In this document: positions 40,201-55,300 of the stretch, one piece after another
Layout of the letters: every line of letters starts with the position of its first letter
How positions within the stretch are numbered: position 1 is the stretch's first letter
Assembly (NCBI GenBank): GCA_907165065.1
Contig: OU015539.1
Coordinates: 13,298,816-13,362,815, forward strand
Reading direction: 5' to 3'
Length of the DNA stretch: 64,000 nt
Origin: Caprimulgus europaeus
Lineage: Eukaryota > Chordata > Aves > Caprimulgiformes > Caprimulgidae
Notes under the pieces: generated by a model
Seen by the model: the letters and a program-made list of their open reading frames with translations, nothing else
What the model was told of the DNA's origin: nothing
The model's database searches: none
Made by a program: the position numbers and the translations under genes

Positions 40201-43200
40201 TCAGTCTCAGACTAGTAGGAAGCTGAAAACACTGCCTAGCAAGAAGAAAGTTCTCCCCTTTGGACCAAAATCAACAAGCCCAAAAATTCACAAGTAGGTA
40301 TTGATTTTAGGATCTTTACTTAAAGCATTTAAGAAAGAAAAGTTCTTTACCCAGAACAGCTAGAGAGGTAAGTGACTTTTCTAGTCCTGTACTGAAAGAC
40401 CTACCATCAACCAGGTACCGGCTGCGTAAGTTGGTAGAAAGCAGCTGCACAGTAAGTTTCCACATAAGACATGGTGTGGGACTTACTTCTCATATCTCTA
40501 AAAACCTCATTGCATTGCAGTCCACTGCATTTCACAGTGGAAGGAAAGGGAATTTGGATCTATTTTAGATGTTAATTTTAAGACAAAGTTGCACTAGAAA
40601 TGCCTTTCTTCTGCTACCTACAAGTGAACCTGGAAGTGGCTTTCTCAGGTGTCATCCATGTTATACGTTATCTACAACTGGCCAAAAAGTAAATCCATGT
40701 ATGATTTCTAACTAATGGCTTCAAGGCCATAACAAATACACAAGACATGCACAAAAGTACCAAAGAAAAGGCATGGATGAGCATATCGCATTACAGATTT
40801 GGCTGAGCTTGCTAACTGTGTGATCATATAATAACCGAGTCCTTACAAGAGCACATCAGACACAAGGAGGACTCACTGGAGGGAAGGGTGGCGAGATCTC
40901 AAAAGTGTAGTTTGAAATTCAGTACCTTGGTCACAAGCAAGATACGAGGTCCTCAAACTGCCAACTTGGGCTTTTAGTTAAAGAGATGAGCATTTCAGTC
41001 ATCGTTTTCAAACAGCATTGGGCACATCCACAGCTACAGAATTAATAGCAAGAAATGCTATAATGCATCCTGCTCCTTTACACTGTAACATTTCCCTGTG
41101 CATTTCCTCCTACGTGTACTGCTCTGACTTACTGACACCTTTTCCATCTGTGCTAGATTCTCAGCTCTCTTGTCCTGGCAGGTTACTCGATGCTGGCCAC
41201 CGAGGTCCAGCACTTCCCAACACAAATCAGACCACTGTTTACACATTCCTACATTTCTTCTGCGTGGCTGCTGAATACAGTATCTCCATTACTTTTCCAG
41301 CTGATTACAACTCAGATAACTGAATGGAACTTACGAGGCACACATAATGTGTGTTAATTACATTCACACGATGCAACTGAATTTATGGTCACAGAAAATC
41401 TCAGCTACTGTAACAATTACACAGACTTACCAAATCCTCAGGGACAAAGCAACAATACACAACAATGACATTAAAAAGAGGTAAAACAGGACAAACAAGC
41501 ACAGCAGCACTACTGTAAGCTGTACTAATCTAAACCATGGCACAATGGTTTACCTAAGTCTTCTATATAAAATTAAATGCACATATACAAAACCAATATA
41601 CCATCTTTCTACAAAGTTTTAGTCAAGGATCTAATTACAGAATAAACTTATATGGTTATTATATGCTTTCAGAAATAAACAGCTATAACTATTTGCTACT
41701 CTGAGTAGTTAAACTATATAAGCAGGAACTATTTAAAGTATTGACAGAAGCCCACCTCTAGTAATATCCAAAACTGTGAACAAACAATCTATCATCTAAT
41801 TTGATTATTTAGCTTAAAACAAAAGGCCTAAACAAATGCCTCAAAATGGATGTTTGAACATTAACTGCTAAAGAAACTTCATTTTCTAAAAGAGTACTCT
41901 CAAGGTCACCAGCTGAATCATCACCAAATAATGTTTATATTCATTAACTAATTCAGACATCATCTGTTATATATTTCAAGATTCTCCCTCCCATAATAAT
42001 CATGAGGGAAATAGGCCAGTAAACCCAACTGCCTGCATCTGTAACAGTGCATATAGTTATAGACAGTAGACAGCTTAATTTGTGCCAAATATAATAAATA
42101 ATATGGAGATGAAGTATTAAAAAAACAAATGCATGTGCTAACTAATAGGAAAAACAACTTTTATTGGTTTTAACAACTTCATTATTCTCCTGTTTATTAA
42201 ATATTTGTAGGTGAGATTTATAAACAAGCAAAGCTTTGATATATATTCTGTTATGAAATGTTCTGGTTTTCTTCTATTACGTTAAGTGCAGAAATTGCAA
42301 ACCATTCATCTACTTAAGGAACACATGCAAAGATATTTAGTTCCAGTCAAATGGCTATTGTCTCCAGGTTAAATAAAACTGCTCTCTCTTTTTTTCTCCT
42401 TTTCAAAACTCTGGAATGTCACACACAGAGGATTTTACAGAAGTACGGTGCCAATGCTGCAGTACTATACTGTTCTCTCGACACCAAACAATTTTGTCTG
42501 CAATAGAATGGCAGCACATGACATATTCAAAAGCACTGCAAGTAAGAACATGTGCATTGTGGCCAAATGAACATTCCCAGGACTTGGCCCTGGCTTTCAA
42601 CCACAAAGCAGACATGCTCTAGTTACATCCTGTAATGCTATATTATTTGTTTTGATTACTACTGTATTTTTTCCACACCAAGTGATACAGTAATCACAGA
42701 AGTAAAGTGGAGATTAATGTTTACTCATTTACAGACCAATATACAATTAAGTAATCTAACAATTTCTTGGAAAAGCTCATGTCCAAACATTTTCTATTTA
42801 GGAACAGTCACTCATGTTCTGTACACATCCCGTCACTAATTCTTTCCCTCTCCTGTTATGAATTGCAAAAAGTAAAAATAGCAGCACATAAACATGCCAT
42901 TCACTGTTATAATACTTCAAAAACATAAAAAGCATGTATGGTTTTAAATGTTTCAAACAAGTGTTTTTCTAACATAGTTACAGTGGTAAATTAGAAAACT
43001 ATTACGAAAAATATCTAGCCTATAAAGTACAATCTATTCAATAATCAATCATCTTAGCTGACGATATTTCCCAAAGCCATTCTGAAGGCACCACAAGTCA
43101 AACATCATTACTTTAAAAGTGCCATTTATGTTACACATGCAAACAAAAGCAATCATTGTCTTGTCTGAATAAAGCTGACTGCAAATACTTTACACTACAA

Positions 43201-45096
43201 AAGGCCGTTTATTGTACTACCCAAAAGCTTTACCAATTTGAAGTAACAATGAAGTTTTAATGGAACTTCCCTAGAATCTACTGCTTGATTTGTTGGTTAG
43301 ATCTCCACTGGAAATATTTATTACTAGCAGCATCTCTGTAAAGCCTTACCATCCAAAACATGACTTGTGACAAGACATTTAATGTCTTATTTTCCACAAA
43401 TCCAGCATGGTTTTTTCCTCACATGTATGGATAAGAGTTCTGTAGTTCTCTGCTGATGCAAATGTTAAGTCCTCTCATTTCTACACATGCATGTGTGGGA
43501 AGAGGGAGGGTACGTTTGTTTTTATATACAGCTAGTACAACTTGTCATACTTTGCAGGCTCCAGATTTAGAACAGAAGAGGTTTTGAGAAGTGTTTTACT
43601 GGCAGTACGAGTTCCAAGTCATGTATGTATCTGTAGGCAAGTACATCTGTTGCATAGGTGTATATCTTTGGACTTCTACCAGCTTCCCCTGCAGTTTAAC
43701 ACCAATTTATAGCAGAATTTAGAGAAAAACAACACAGATTCCATGAGCAATCCAAGCCAAGCCTCAAGACAGACTTTCAAAACAATAATTACTTGCCATT
43801 TATGACAGTACTTCTTATATGATCACACTTTAGAATACAAGAAGGTCTAGCCAAAGATTGCAAATACTTAGCCTTTATTCATTCAACAGAGTCTCTCTAA
43901 AAGCACATATAAACCCAAATCTCCAGCAGCTTTCTGCATTTTCCATTGTAGCTCCTAACACTAAAAAGAACAGAGCTTTAGCTTGGAACCAGTTATTTTG
44001 GCATTTCTATGCAAAAACAAGCTAAAAAGGTTTAAAAATAGAAACAGGTAAAACATTTTTAATTGCCATCCTCACACTGGTAAACTCCTTCTGATAACTA
44101 AAGCACCATTCCTTAAGGGTAAACAATAGGAGTTACCAGCACATGCACTTTCTCACTGCAAAAAGATTAAAATTCTGTAACAGTCTCAAAAAGAAGTTGT
44201 TAAAAAACACAGGAGCACTGCAGAATCTAGTTTAAAAAAAAAAAAAAACCCACATTAAGGTTATCTTTTCTGTCAACATGTATTCAGTTTGCTACTCCTT
44301 TCAAAGCACATGCATTATAACAGTGTTTTCAAAAACTTTTTTTTAAAAAAAAGACAATAGATTTTTTTAAAGGAAAAAAAAACCAAAACCAAACAATGAA
44401 GTAATCTAATATTATTGGCAAACAAGCCACAGTAACAGGCACATTATATACAAAAGCACATAAATATACAGCACAATAAAAAAATTCCCAATAGAAACCT
44501 ACATCAGCAGAAGAATTAGTGTTTTTCATAATGAACCATGCCAAATCTAATTGAACAGCATTATTAAAAACAAGCACCCACAGCATTTAACTGATGTACA
44601 AAAAATATTGGTGCCACCATACCTCTCCATCTGAAGTATTCAGAAGGCTGCAGCCACCCTTTCAATAATCATGCAGAGATGCTGCAGAACCAAATGACAA
44701 AACCAGTTGTCTGCTTTCCTGCTGCAGAGCGTATCGCTGACTTTTAAAGACACGATTTCAGTACCATTTTGATTCATGAATTACAGGATTTCAGAGTGTT
44801 AACACAACAGAAAAAAATGCCAAGTGACTGAAGTAAATAAAACTAAAGGCATTTCCTTAACTTAAGTTTTTATGGGCAGAGACCTGATACTATCTTTAAA
44901 GCTAATAATGCATGGGTTGGTCATTAAAGAAATAAGTTATTGTTTTATTTTAAATGTGAATTTGGTGGAACAAAAATTACATTATAACAATCTAGTCAAA
45001 TTCTGCTGCAGATAAAACTTTTGTGTCTTCATCTTGTTTGGCCCACCAACCTGAGAGTATGAGCAATGGTTTGCAAGGCTTAAATTGCCACATTTT

Positions 45097-45115
45097 AAAA
45101 AACAAACAAACAAAA
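45097..45115 (+). repeat. (AAAC)n microsatellite
   Basis: Short run of AAAC units following an A-rich stretch. Confidence 0.8.
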
Positions 45116-48100
45116 TCCTACCATAATTATGTTCTGAGTTCAGTGAGATCAGAAAGCCCCTGAAGATTAGTTGAGCTGGCACAACAAACTGAACCTGCCA
45201 GAACAATTCATCTGGCTTACCTGCTATTCCTTGCGGCCATATTTCCTGAGGAATGTTCAAATCCAGATGTACCTCAACTTGGATAAACTCTTCTGGCATT
45301 CTGCTCCTGCAACTCCTCTACAAGTAAAGAGCCCCCTTATCGCATGACAGGCTTGGGAATCAAGATAAACAACTAAAGTGCACGAATGTATCCTCTCACC
45401 TGAGAAGCACACTCGCTGGAGGATGCCTCTGTGTTGTTAAAAGGATATTCACTCCCAGGTAACAGGCACACGCACGTCCCAGGCACATGAAGCAATCGCC
45501 TGCAGAGATCCTCATGCACAAGGAGGAAGAAGCAATGGGCACAGGTCTTCTAGGGCTTACTAAAAGAAACTGTGGCTTGTCCCACTACAAAGGGTGGGCA
45601 TCCCTGAATTAAATGGCCAGTCAAACTTACTATGCACATGTTTTTTCTCCCATTTACAATATTACTGATCTTCAGTAATAAAATGCAAACGCTATAAAAT
45701 ATTAGCATGATGACATCTTGCATTATTTGAAGTACTCTGTGTTACTGTAGTCATAGTACATCTCCCCTCGCTTTACTAGCCTTGTATTCAGTATGAACGG
45801 AACAAAAGGATACACTGTTCTTATTATGACTATCTTCCACACGGAACCACAAGTTACTGGTCATAAAAAGAAAACAGTTCTAGCATCATCTTTTCTTCAA
45901 TGTCCAACTTAATTCTTTGTAGACAATACTAGGCAGATCATTTAAATAAGAAACCCAGAATTCTGAATCTAACACAATTCTACTTTGAATTCTCAGGCTT
46001 TAGGTAATTACAAAAATCATACAACAATTCTATGTTAATTAGGAAAGCAAAGATCTCAAAGTGTTCCTTCTTAGTTATGAAACTAAGGAGCTTGGAGAAA
46101 AGATACATCATTTTAATTCTACTTTTCAAGATTAATTCATCCAAGGTGAGACATTTAAAAGCACTTTTATTCCTTAATAGCTGCAGAGCTGGCACCAAAA
46201 ATGCCCTCTTGTGGCACAGCAGAATCCTGCAGAGCCTGCCCTCAGTTCTTCCAACTTACATTTTAAAACAAGAATGTATTACTCAGGGCTTACTTTGAGA
46301 CTAAAATGAGAAAACCCATAATAAACTAAACTAAGACTGCAGACACTGTTCAGAGTTTGAATGAAAGATTGAACTTAGTTTTTCGATGTGGTTCTTTCAT
46401 TTTCCTTTTTTTGAGTGTCAGTGTAAGTAGTGAGAATATCTGTTCCCTCCTGTAAATCTAAGCATAATCCCATTCCCGAGGAAAGCTGTTCTGGGAACAG
46501 AGCACTGGTAACTTCGGCAGATTCCTGAAAGGGGAATCTTTGTGCTGCTTGAAATCTTTTATTAAAGAATATGTGTAAAAACAACTTCAGTGGGGAAGTA
46601 TTCCTGCACCTTGACATCAACAACAGATAACAACTTGCAGGACTGCCTCACTCTCACCCCCAGAGATGGTGAATTCTCAGAGGTGCCACTGACCTTAAGA
46701 GGAATAATCAACAGATAACCCAGCAGATTTGTCTGCCCATGGAGCAAAGCCAGCACACTGCATATTTTCCTGTTAAAAGAAATATGATTGTGACAGCTTC
46801 AGTTCCCTTATTGGAAAGCAGCATCTTTCACATAGGTTTTATTTTTGCTACTTTTTAACTATTAGTCTGCCAAAATGACATGAACGTAGCAGTTGATTTG
46901 CAAGCAAACCAAGAAACCACTAAGCAAGCCTTTCAACTGAAGCTTAACCTCAACAGGCACTGAAATCCTGATGCCCAGTGAGGAGGAGGGGGGAGTCTCC
47001 CATCTTGTGCCTACAATACAGCACAGTTAAGAGCACATTCTTTAACAGATCTCTCTTGGTTGCATTTTCCCAAGCGATGGCAATTCAGGCTGCTTGGCAG
47101 CCTGCCAGATTACTCATGAGGATAGTCACCAACAGCTTGTTTCCCTCCTCCTGCTCCTGTATAAACAGTCTGCTGTGAAAGGTGTTACTGGGATTTTTTT
47201 CCAAACACAGCTCAAGTAGGAAACAATTGTTTGTAAGCAGAGGAATACCGTTTTTCAGCTGCCAGTTAATCTGCAAGAACCCAGAGCACGGTCATATTTC
47301 ACTACTGCGCGCTCATTACAAGCACACAGACCCAGCTGGTAGCGGCACACACAACACTCCGCCATGGAACAGAAGAGAGACTAACCGAGTTCGAAAGTGT
47401 TACGCCTGAGGAAAAAACCAACATATTTTGGTCAAAGATGAAAATACTCAACCAGTATTTTAACCTCAGCCCAATAATTAAAAACAAGAAAAAAACCCAC
47501 ATAACAGCTTCACAATCTATTATAAACTCTCAATCAAGCCCAAACTTTCAGCTGGAATATTCAGAAAACCTTAGAAAATTACACAATATTTTAATTATTT
47601 GAGAATCTGAAACTTCCTCTTTTCAGATAGAAACCATCCATGTTTGGATCCAATTGAAGTTTCAAGTTTAGAGAAGACTTTTTTTAATACTTGTTAGAAA
47701 AACAATGTCTTTTAAAATAGTTATCATGGAATCCTTAGTGAAATCAGTATGTCCTTTCATCAGTGAGAACACAGATGTAAACTTAAAAAAAATCCTTTTT
47801 GACAAGTGTCACTGAGCTTTTATCAAAATTTTGTTTCTGTGAGCTAAGGTGCAAGTCCTCCTGTGAAGAGTCAGATTCACACACTGTTGGCTTGTTTGTA
47901 TCCCATATTTTTGTAGCAGTCTGGGCCCCCCAGATGACAACACTTTACGCAGTGGTCACAAACAGATCCCTCGGGACAAACCCCTGTCAGTGACAGTTCA
48001 GAAACCACAGAGGATTATGGCAAGAGAGTTTACCAACCCAGCATGACAACCTGGGAAACCAGTAGGATTTGAGACACTTTTGATCATTTTGCTCATGCAG

Positions 48101-51100
48101 CATTTCTAGTAAAGACTCTCAAAGAGAGGAGAATCTAGAGTCACTAAGCTGCACTCTTCCAGGTATAACAGTTCAACAGCCCTTTTCTTTCTAAGTACAA
48201 CCAAGATTTTCGTCCCTTCTGAAATCAATAAATCAGTATTTCCTTTCAGAGTTACCCTAGCTTGTGGCTATTTTCTACATCCTGGTCTAAAAGGAAAAGT
48301 TAGCAACTACCAGTCACTGAGGAAAAACTAAGCCACGGGAAGATCTACAAAACCAGTTATCTGGTTAAGATCCCAATCTATCAAAGCTGCAGTCTCTCAT
48401 ACAGTTGTACGTAGTTCCCCTCCACCACTTGCAGAATATAAGAAAAACATATGTGTGTACACACCCACAGAGAAGGAGTGGTACGGGTTGGGGAAGAAGA
48501 GAAAAAGAAATTACCGAGTTTCCTTATTACCTGAGAACAGCTATTAAGCCACACCTAAGACTGAAAGAGAGAAATCTCCAATCAGTAGTACACAGCCTTG
48601 CAAGAGTTCCTCTTCAACCAGCCTTCCACAGGCATACCATAACAAAAATTCCTTTCTCCATAATTTAGCCCCGATCACTAACCTGTGCTGTCCCAGGATG
48701 TTTGCAGCTCTCTTAGCCACTCTCTTTGTCTTCTGAACCTGGAAGGAAATTCTCAATCTCTGTACCCACCCATCTTGACTCAGCAAGTCTCCTCTCCAGA
48801 GTGCCACCTACCCATTCAGGCAGAGGACACCATTTCCCAATCCCTGCAGGAAATACCTCCTCATAATCCTTGAGCAGCTGAATGCTAAGAAGGTCTGTCA
48901 TTCACAATTTCACTTCACTGTATGCATCTTTAAACAAATGGTATCGATTACACAGGTCACAAGTATCTTAGTTTTACTGAAACCAGGAGCACTTTCCCAT
49001 CAGTTACAGTATCTACACCATCATAGTACCAATTGTGTAAAGAATGCAAGTATTCAGCTGTCTCTTGTAGGTCTCAGTTGTTTGCAGCTACTCTAAGCAA
49101 TTAAGACAACATACTACACAGGATATCCTCATATAAGTCAACTTTAAAAAGGCAGCTGTGTCATTTAAGATAAGCTGCTTTAGCAGGCAATCTAAGGAGA
49201 AGCCTATAATTACAAAAAAAAAAAAATCCACATTATTACTAAGTATATACTAAGCAGTAGCCCATTTGAGTGCGTTGGTCTGCCTTTCTTCCAAGGAAAC
49301 TGTTGCTTTACAAAATAGAACATCTCTAAAAATTGGTTTTATTATGATCTTTTTACAGTTTATTTTCAGAGAAGCATTACCTAACTATAAACCTATTTTT
49401 CATGCCCTGTAGAAAATGCTGTCAACACCAGAGGCAGAGGGAAGTATCAACCTAAGAGCTAGACAGCTTTAAAGGACATTCCTCTCCTGTCATATTTCAG
49501 ATTAAGTATGCACTCCTTCCTCTAATTGTTAGACCTGTTGACAAGAAAGTAGCCATCCTCACGACCAGCCATCTTAAAAATAAAAAAATAAATTAAAAGC
49601 TTCACCATAAGAGTTACTCTGGTCTGTTTGAATATTGAATTAGTGAAAACAGTCTTTACCCAAAACAACAGCAAAGATCCACATTTAAAAAAAAAAGAAG
49701 GAAAATTAATGGAACATCTATAAGCTAAAAGTTTACTACAAATCTTTGACTGGCCTTTTAAGAGCTGAACCAGCATAAATTCCAGGAAAGACTTAATGAC
49801 AGAATTGCTGCTAATGTTTTCCAAAGCTTTTGAAAAAGAGATACAACTGTTTTTTCCGTAGCAACAAGAAAAATACCCAACACAAATATTTTCTCAAAAC
49901 CATTTGTCTCAATAAGTAGCATATTTACAATGTTGTCTTATGGCAAGTGCTCACCTGCCAGAAGATTTATTTATCCAGCATGAGATACAAAAAAAGCTTC
50001 CACTAGACAAGTCTTTGACCTGCTTGAGCTTCAAGAACACTTTTTGCATGGCAGAGGGGAGAGGCTGTTAGCTACATCATGATAAATGTATTTTAACATA
50101 AATGATTTTGACACAAACTGATTAGGTAGAGGGAATAACTTTACCATCCAAATCTTCCAAGATTAGAGCTCTGCATCTTTCTTAAAGAAAGAAAGCCATT
50201 ATAAAAGCAATTACTACCTTAGATGACATGACAGGAAGAAAAAAAATTCACATAATGTTAGGGGTTTTTTTACATGTAGTATTTGAATAGGTTTAAAATT
50301 CCAGGGGGTTGAAGTTTGGTTCTTTTCCCTAATAGCAGATAAAGTGTAAAGGCTTGCCTTTGAAACCTTGATGGGAGGCAATATCAGGAGCTTACAAAAA
50401 TGTATGCATACATGATTACTTCAACACAACAATGCCACACAAATCTTTGCTATCCTATCAGAAACTCCACATTTTAACATCATCCTTGTTAATTTAACTT
50501 GCCCATAACACACCGTGATAAAGTAATTCTTATACCTCTAAACCGCTTTCAAATGTTTGTTTCATGCTTCAGCTTTTGGGCAAGCACAGAGAAAATATTT
50601 CCTCCTCTTATTCAGCTAATTCAGTTAACAGCTATGTCAGAAGCTGGCAAAACCTACTAGGAACACACTTAAGCTCCTTTTTCTTTTTGCAATTTATAAC
50701 CTGCTTATTTGTAACAAATTTACATGGTTCTAGATTAAAACCAGTATTTGAAAATAGAAAATAAAATCAAGATTTACTATTTAAAATTATGTGAAGCACT
50801 AAAAAAAAAAAATCTCTCATTAAATGTAAACAACCCAATTTTATCACACACTAATAGATTTTATTTTAGCTCACTTCAGAAGTTAAATGCAAGTGGGACC
50901 CACATATTTACAATTTAAGGCATTTTGTGACCTCTACTCCAGATCACCAAACATTCATTTCTGGAAACACTGTGCAGCATGAAATATCCACTGAAGGATT
51001 TCTAATAACTAATTCAGAAAAGTCAAAAAAATTATACAAACAACTACAAATAAGCAAAACTATTTCCATTGTTAAGCAGAGTATATTTCATACTCAGAAG

Positions 51101-51896
51101 TCATTTTGTTTAGGAAGACAGCAGTTCCACCTAATGCTAAGTTCTGAATCTCTACCTGCCTGCAAAAACTGGTTTCTTTGATTATTAGACAGAAATTGTT
51201 TTTGTGTACCTCAAAAATAGTTTAAAAGCTTCCAGGAAAGTTGGTTTTTCTTACAATAATTCATTCCTACATGGCAGGTTTGGGTGTTTCCTAATTATTT
51301 TTCAGAGCTTTTGAACTAGAGTTCAACCCAAAGAAAGCCACTATGCAACTAAGAAACCAGCACACTACCTTCAAACCAGCTGAAAACACTGCTCCACTCT
51401 AACTCTTCACATGGGCTCTCTTCACAGACCAGAGCACTCTGAGTTCATACCTTCTTCACACTTCTACTCACTTCCCTGGTAGACAAGTCTTACTCTGCAA
51501 CTTCGAATTTTCACTAGAAACTAGCCAAAATAAATGGAATGTCAAGTTAATTGGCATGGAGGCTGCTGAGCTGAATATAAGAGAAAAATTAGTAATACAG
51601 TAGATTTTTATATTCACAGAGGTCAACAATCTCTCAAGATTTCTGTACTACAGAACCAAGAAATCTTGTGACAGAACACCTAAGAACTTTGTTAAATCAA
51701 CTGAACATATAATTATGCTCAATTTATTTTCTATTTTCACCTACATGTTTTACAAATGCCAAAATTCACCGATAACAGCATTCTCAGCATGTTTCTCTAA
51801 TTCAGTTCCACCCAAAACCATTATACAGACCTGATAACAGGTAGAAAACATGTTCATTATCATTAATGAAATTCTTGAAAGATGAGATTAGAGGAA

Positions 51897-51990
51897 ATAT
51901 ATAAATAAAAAAATAAAATTTATAAAATGTTTATTATTTTATACAATTATTTTTGTAATTTGTATAAATATTTATATAAAATATATAAAG
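51897..51990. repeat. Extreme AT-rich block
   Basis: About 90 bases almost without G or C, made of TATAAA, TTTATA and AATAAA-like words, lying about 110 bases upstream of the truncated CR1. Low-complexity DNA; no gene is seen in it. Confidence 0.85.
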
Positions 51991-52100
51991 ACTGATACAT
52001 ATAGATCCATCGTTCACTTCTTAAGCCTTGCCTGTTTGTCTTTTCTGCAGCTTTCCAAGCACCTCATCACCCAGCTACCCCTACACTACTAGAACCACAG

Positions 52101-52356
52101 GTCTGACCAGCGAAAGGACAGGGGGAGGTTTAGATTGGATGGATATTAGGAAATATTTTTTCACCAAAAGCGTTATCAAGCATTGGAACAGGCTGCCCAG
52201 GGAAGTGGTTGAGTCACCATCCCTGGAGGGATTTAAAAGAGGTGTAGGTGTGGCACTTAGGGACACGGTTTAGTGGTGGACTTGGCAGTTTACGGTTAGA
52301 TTTACAGTTGGACTTGATCTTAAGGGTCTTTTCCAACCCAAATGATTCTACGATTC
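52101..52356 (+). mobile_element. 5'-truncated CR1 LINE (3' end of ORF2 plus 3' tail)
   Basis: This is the 3' end of an avian CR1 retrotransposon. The frame reads DIRKYFFTKSVIKHWNRLPR, then EVVESPSLEGFKRGV and VALRDTV, to a TAG at 52271-52273. This is the conserved C-terminus of CR1 ORF2. The 3' tail follows (GGTTTAGTGGTGGACTTGG and later TCTTTTCCAACCCAAATGAT), ending in the diagnostic octamer-like ATTCTACGATTC. The element lacks everything upstream of the last roughly 60 codons. A four-base duplication (TGGA) near 52135-52142 shifts the frame before DIRKYFF. It is antisense to PLEKHA7 and cannot be active. The left boundary is approximate. Confidence 0.92.
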
Positions 52357-55300
52357 CTTGCTGTAGTCAGTATACAGGAGTCAAGGTTTCCTTGCAGTAC
52401 AGAAATCCATTAAGTACAAGAATTATTTAAATCTCATTCAAAACCTGAAGACATTTCTACTGAATTCCCTGGATCACCTAGCAAAACCAGTAATATTGTT
52501 GCAGCATTTCAGATTGCTCAGTAAGGGAGAATGAAACTACCAGAGTTTAAAAATCTGTATTATTTGTAAATCTCTAAGCAAGAGAAAAAAAATAAGGGCT
52601 GATAGCCCAAGATGGTAACAACAAATATCAAGTGTTTGATACATGTCATCTAAGAAAAAGGGTTTTCACCATTTTGCAGCTAACATTTATTAATTCCATT
52701 TGAATTTAGTCCAGGCAGTTCAACATGGTTTTGAACCACCACATCTTCTGTGGAACAACTGTCTACACCTAGATTTTGTGAGTCTTATCTCACCATGCAA
52801 ATAGCTAATGTTATAACTCCTAATCTTCAGAAAAATATAAAGGCAATATTACTAATGCTGCTTTACCAATCAGAGAAAATTACATATAGTGAATCACACT
52901 CATTAGCATAGTTCTGTCTACAGATGTGTTCAAATGTTCTGCTGAAACAGATCTAAACAGATTTATTATTCTGAGTATTAGGATAAGCCTCATTTCTTTT
53001 CCTTTGATCCAAAGTAGGCATTGAACTCAAGCACTAAGAGGTTAACCTGCAGAGTATACATTTAAAACACCTGAAAATCAGATTTAAAAGATATTTAAAA
53101 AAAAAAAAATTACATTTGCCTTTTGTCCTCTGATTTACACTGCTTAAAGAACAAACAGTGGCTCTAGTTTTATATTGCTCTCCATTATATTAATACCAAT
53201 AGCCTAAGTTAATAAAAATGAGTCTTTCTTCTGCCTAGAACAGGGACACAGAATTAATTGCAAAAAGTAAAGAACCAAGTAAATATAAAAGTTAATGAAG
53301 TTGCTGCTCAAGCATTTTGCTAGTTTGAAGATCACTGTGAAACTATGACATACTGAAACAAGTAAGCAGATTGCAAAAAGTCAATAACTCTACTTTTTTC
53401 AGATGAAATAAGGTAGAAAATTAACAGTAGCTTTCCTGGTTAGTCATATTTGACAATTAGAGTCTACACAGAGCTCCTGGAAAAAATCATCTGCATGTTG
53501 CAGAATCAACATGTATGTTCAAAATGGTCAGTACTGTGCTCTTAGTTCAGGATATTTGGCCCCTAGGAAGTAAATAAAATTATAATAAAGTCCCTACTTG
53601 ACAAAGCATTGTAAATAAAAACCCAGTAGCACTCAAATGCTTCAACTCAGCAGTGTATCAAAATCTTATTTTATAATTTTTGGTGGGTTTGGTTGTACTT
53701 TTTATTAACTACAGATAAAACCTTTCAAGATACAGATAAGCAATAAGGAAAACAAGGGTTTAAACAAAAAACTTCAGGCAAAAAAGCACATACCTACCAC
53801 GTATTGGTAACTTGCTTGTGCACCTGTCTAGACAAGTCAGTGACGCCCTTGCCAAGCACTACATGGCAGACAACCAAAAAGAAAAGGGTTGGGTGCTTAA
53901 CCAGATTCTTCTTGGATTTTAACATCTTTAATTACAAATCTGCTTTAAATTAAAAGTTCTGCTTCTAAGGACAGTATCTCAGAGCGGACCTTGTAAAACT
54001 GCCTAATAATGCTGCAGGAAAAGACAATTAAACTACAAATAAAATGAAGTTTTAGCCCCATCCTTTACCGTTATCCAAGCTAAGGTCATTTAAAAAAAAA
54101 ATTTAAAAGCACATCTAGGAGGCAAAGACAAAACAAATTAGATTTAACAGTAAATTAGAATGTACAGTCATACCAAATAGAATCAGATGTGATACTAAGT
54201 AAATGTGGCACCACATTATTCAAGTTGGTCTTTGCAGGGATGCGGCACTACAATACTGAGGCAGTACACTTAATCTGTACCAATGAAATGTAAATATTGG
54301 GGATGACGGCAAACCTTGCTCAGTAGTCAGACAAAAACTCATTTCAGTGTAATCCATCTGCAGCAAACTAAATGATGGGAACATGCAGAGTATAGAACCA
54401 GGAGAAAAAACTGCATACAGGTACTTCACAGCACCCACTTGCCTCTTCACTGAAGCACTTGCTAAGATTGTTCAGTATTGCCAGACTCACCTGGAAAAGA
54501 CACTTTTTTGTTTCCTCCACTATAAAATACAAAAACACCTTGCAGGATATATTGGCTTGCAGGTAGGTAACCCTTTTAACTAGGTCCAGTTGTTAAGAGT
54601 TTAACAGCTACCGATAGACTGTAGCTATCAACAAAACGTAGTATTAATATCAAGACTCTGCTGTTCCAAATATCTGAGATTCTCTCTTTTCTGGTAGATA
54701 ACAAATAAAACAGAATTAGAAGTGTTAAATAGATTATCTATTTCCCCATCTGATGTGGTAGACATATTGCATGCTTCTAAAAGCAGTCTGAAATATAACA
54801 AGATGATGAAAACTCTTTTTAATACTAAAGCAATACCTACCCAATACAACTGCAGACAGACCTTCAGAAATATTTAAAACCTCATTACAGTATGCTGCTT
54901 CCTAAAACATATGTACACGCTTACCTGTACAGATTCAGTGAATGCAGAAGTGGACACTACTTCAGCAAAGAGGCTGAATGAATGAAGTTTTTCTGATAGA
55001 TTCATGTTGAAGAGGCTAGAATGTGTACTGAACAAAATGCAGATGCTGGAGCTCTGGAGAACCAGTCTGTACCCTTGGTCCTGAGCTACAACACAAGCCA
55101 GTCATATAACCCCAACCAGAAAAAAAGAATATGCCTGTTTCCCAGACAACTTTGATTTTCATAAGTGTTCAACACTCAAAAAGCACCTCAAGTTAACAGG
55201 AACTGTGCTTTAAGTGCACGTTATCCTTGCTAGCCTCTTCAGGAGTCAAAATTCAGTTTTCCAACACACATAATCTAGAAGAAAGGCAAACAAGGATTGA

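Larger units (their letters stand above)
33044..52100. other. Intron segment without genes (centre right)
   Basis: AT-rich intron with (AACC), (AAAC) and poly(A) microsatellites (44234-44248, 49214-49226, 50801-50812). Frames at 37951-38316 (121 codons) and 44982-45299 (105 codons) resemble nothing and are treated as chance. No exon or clear transposon is visible. Confidence 0.65.
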
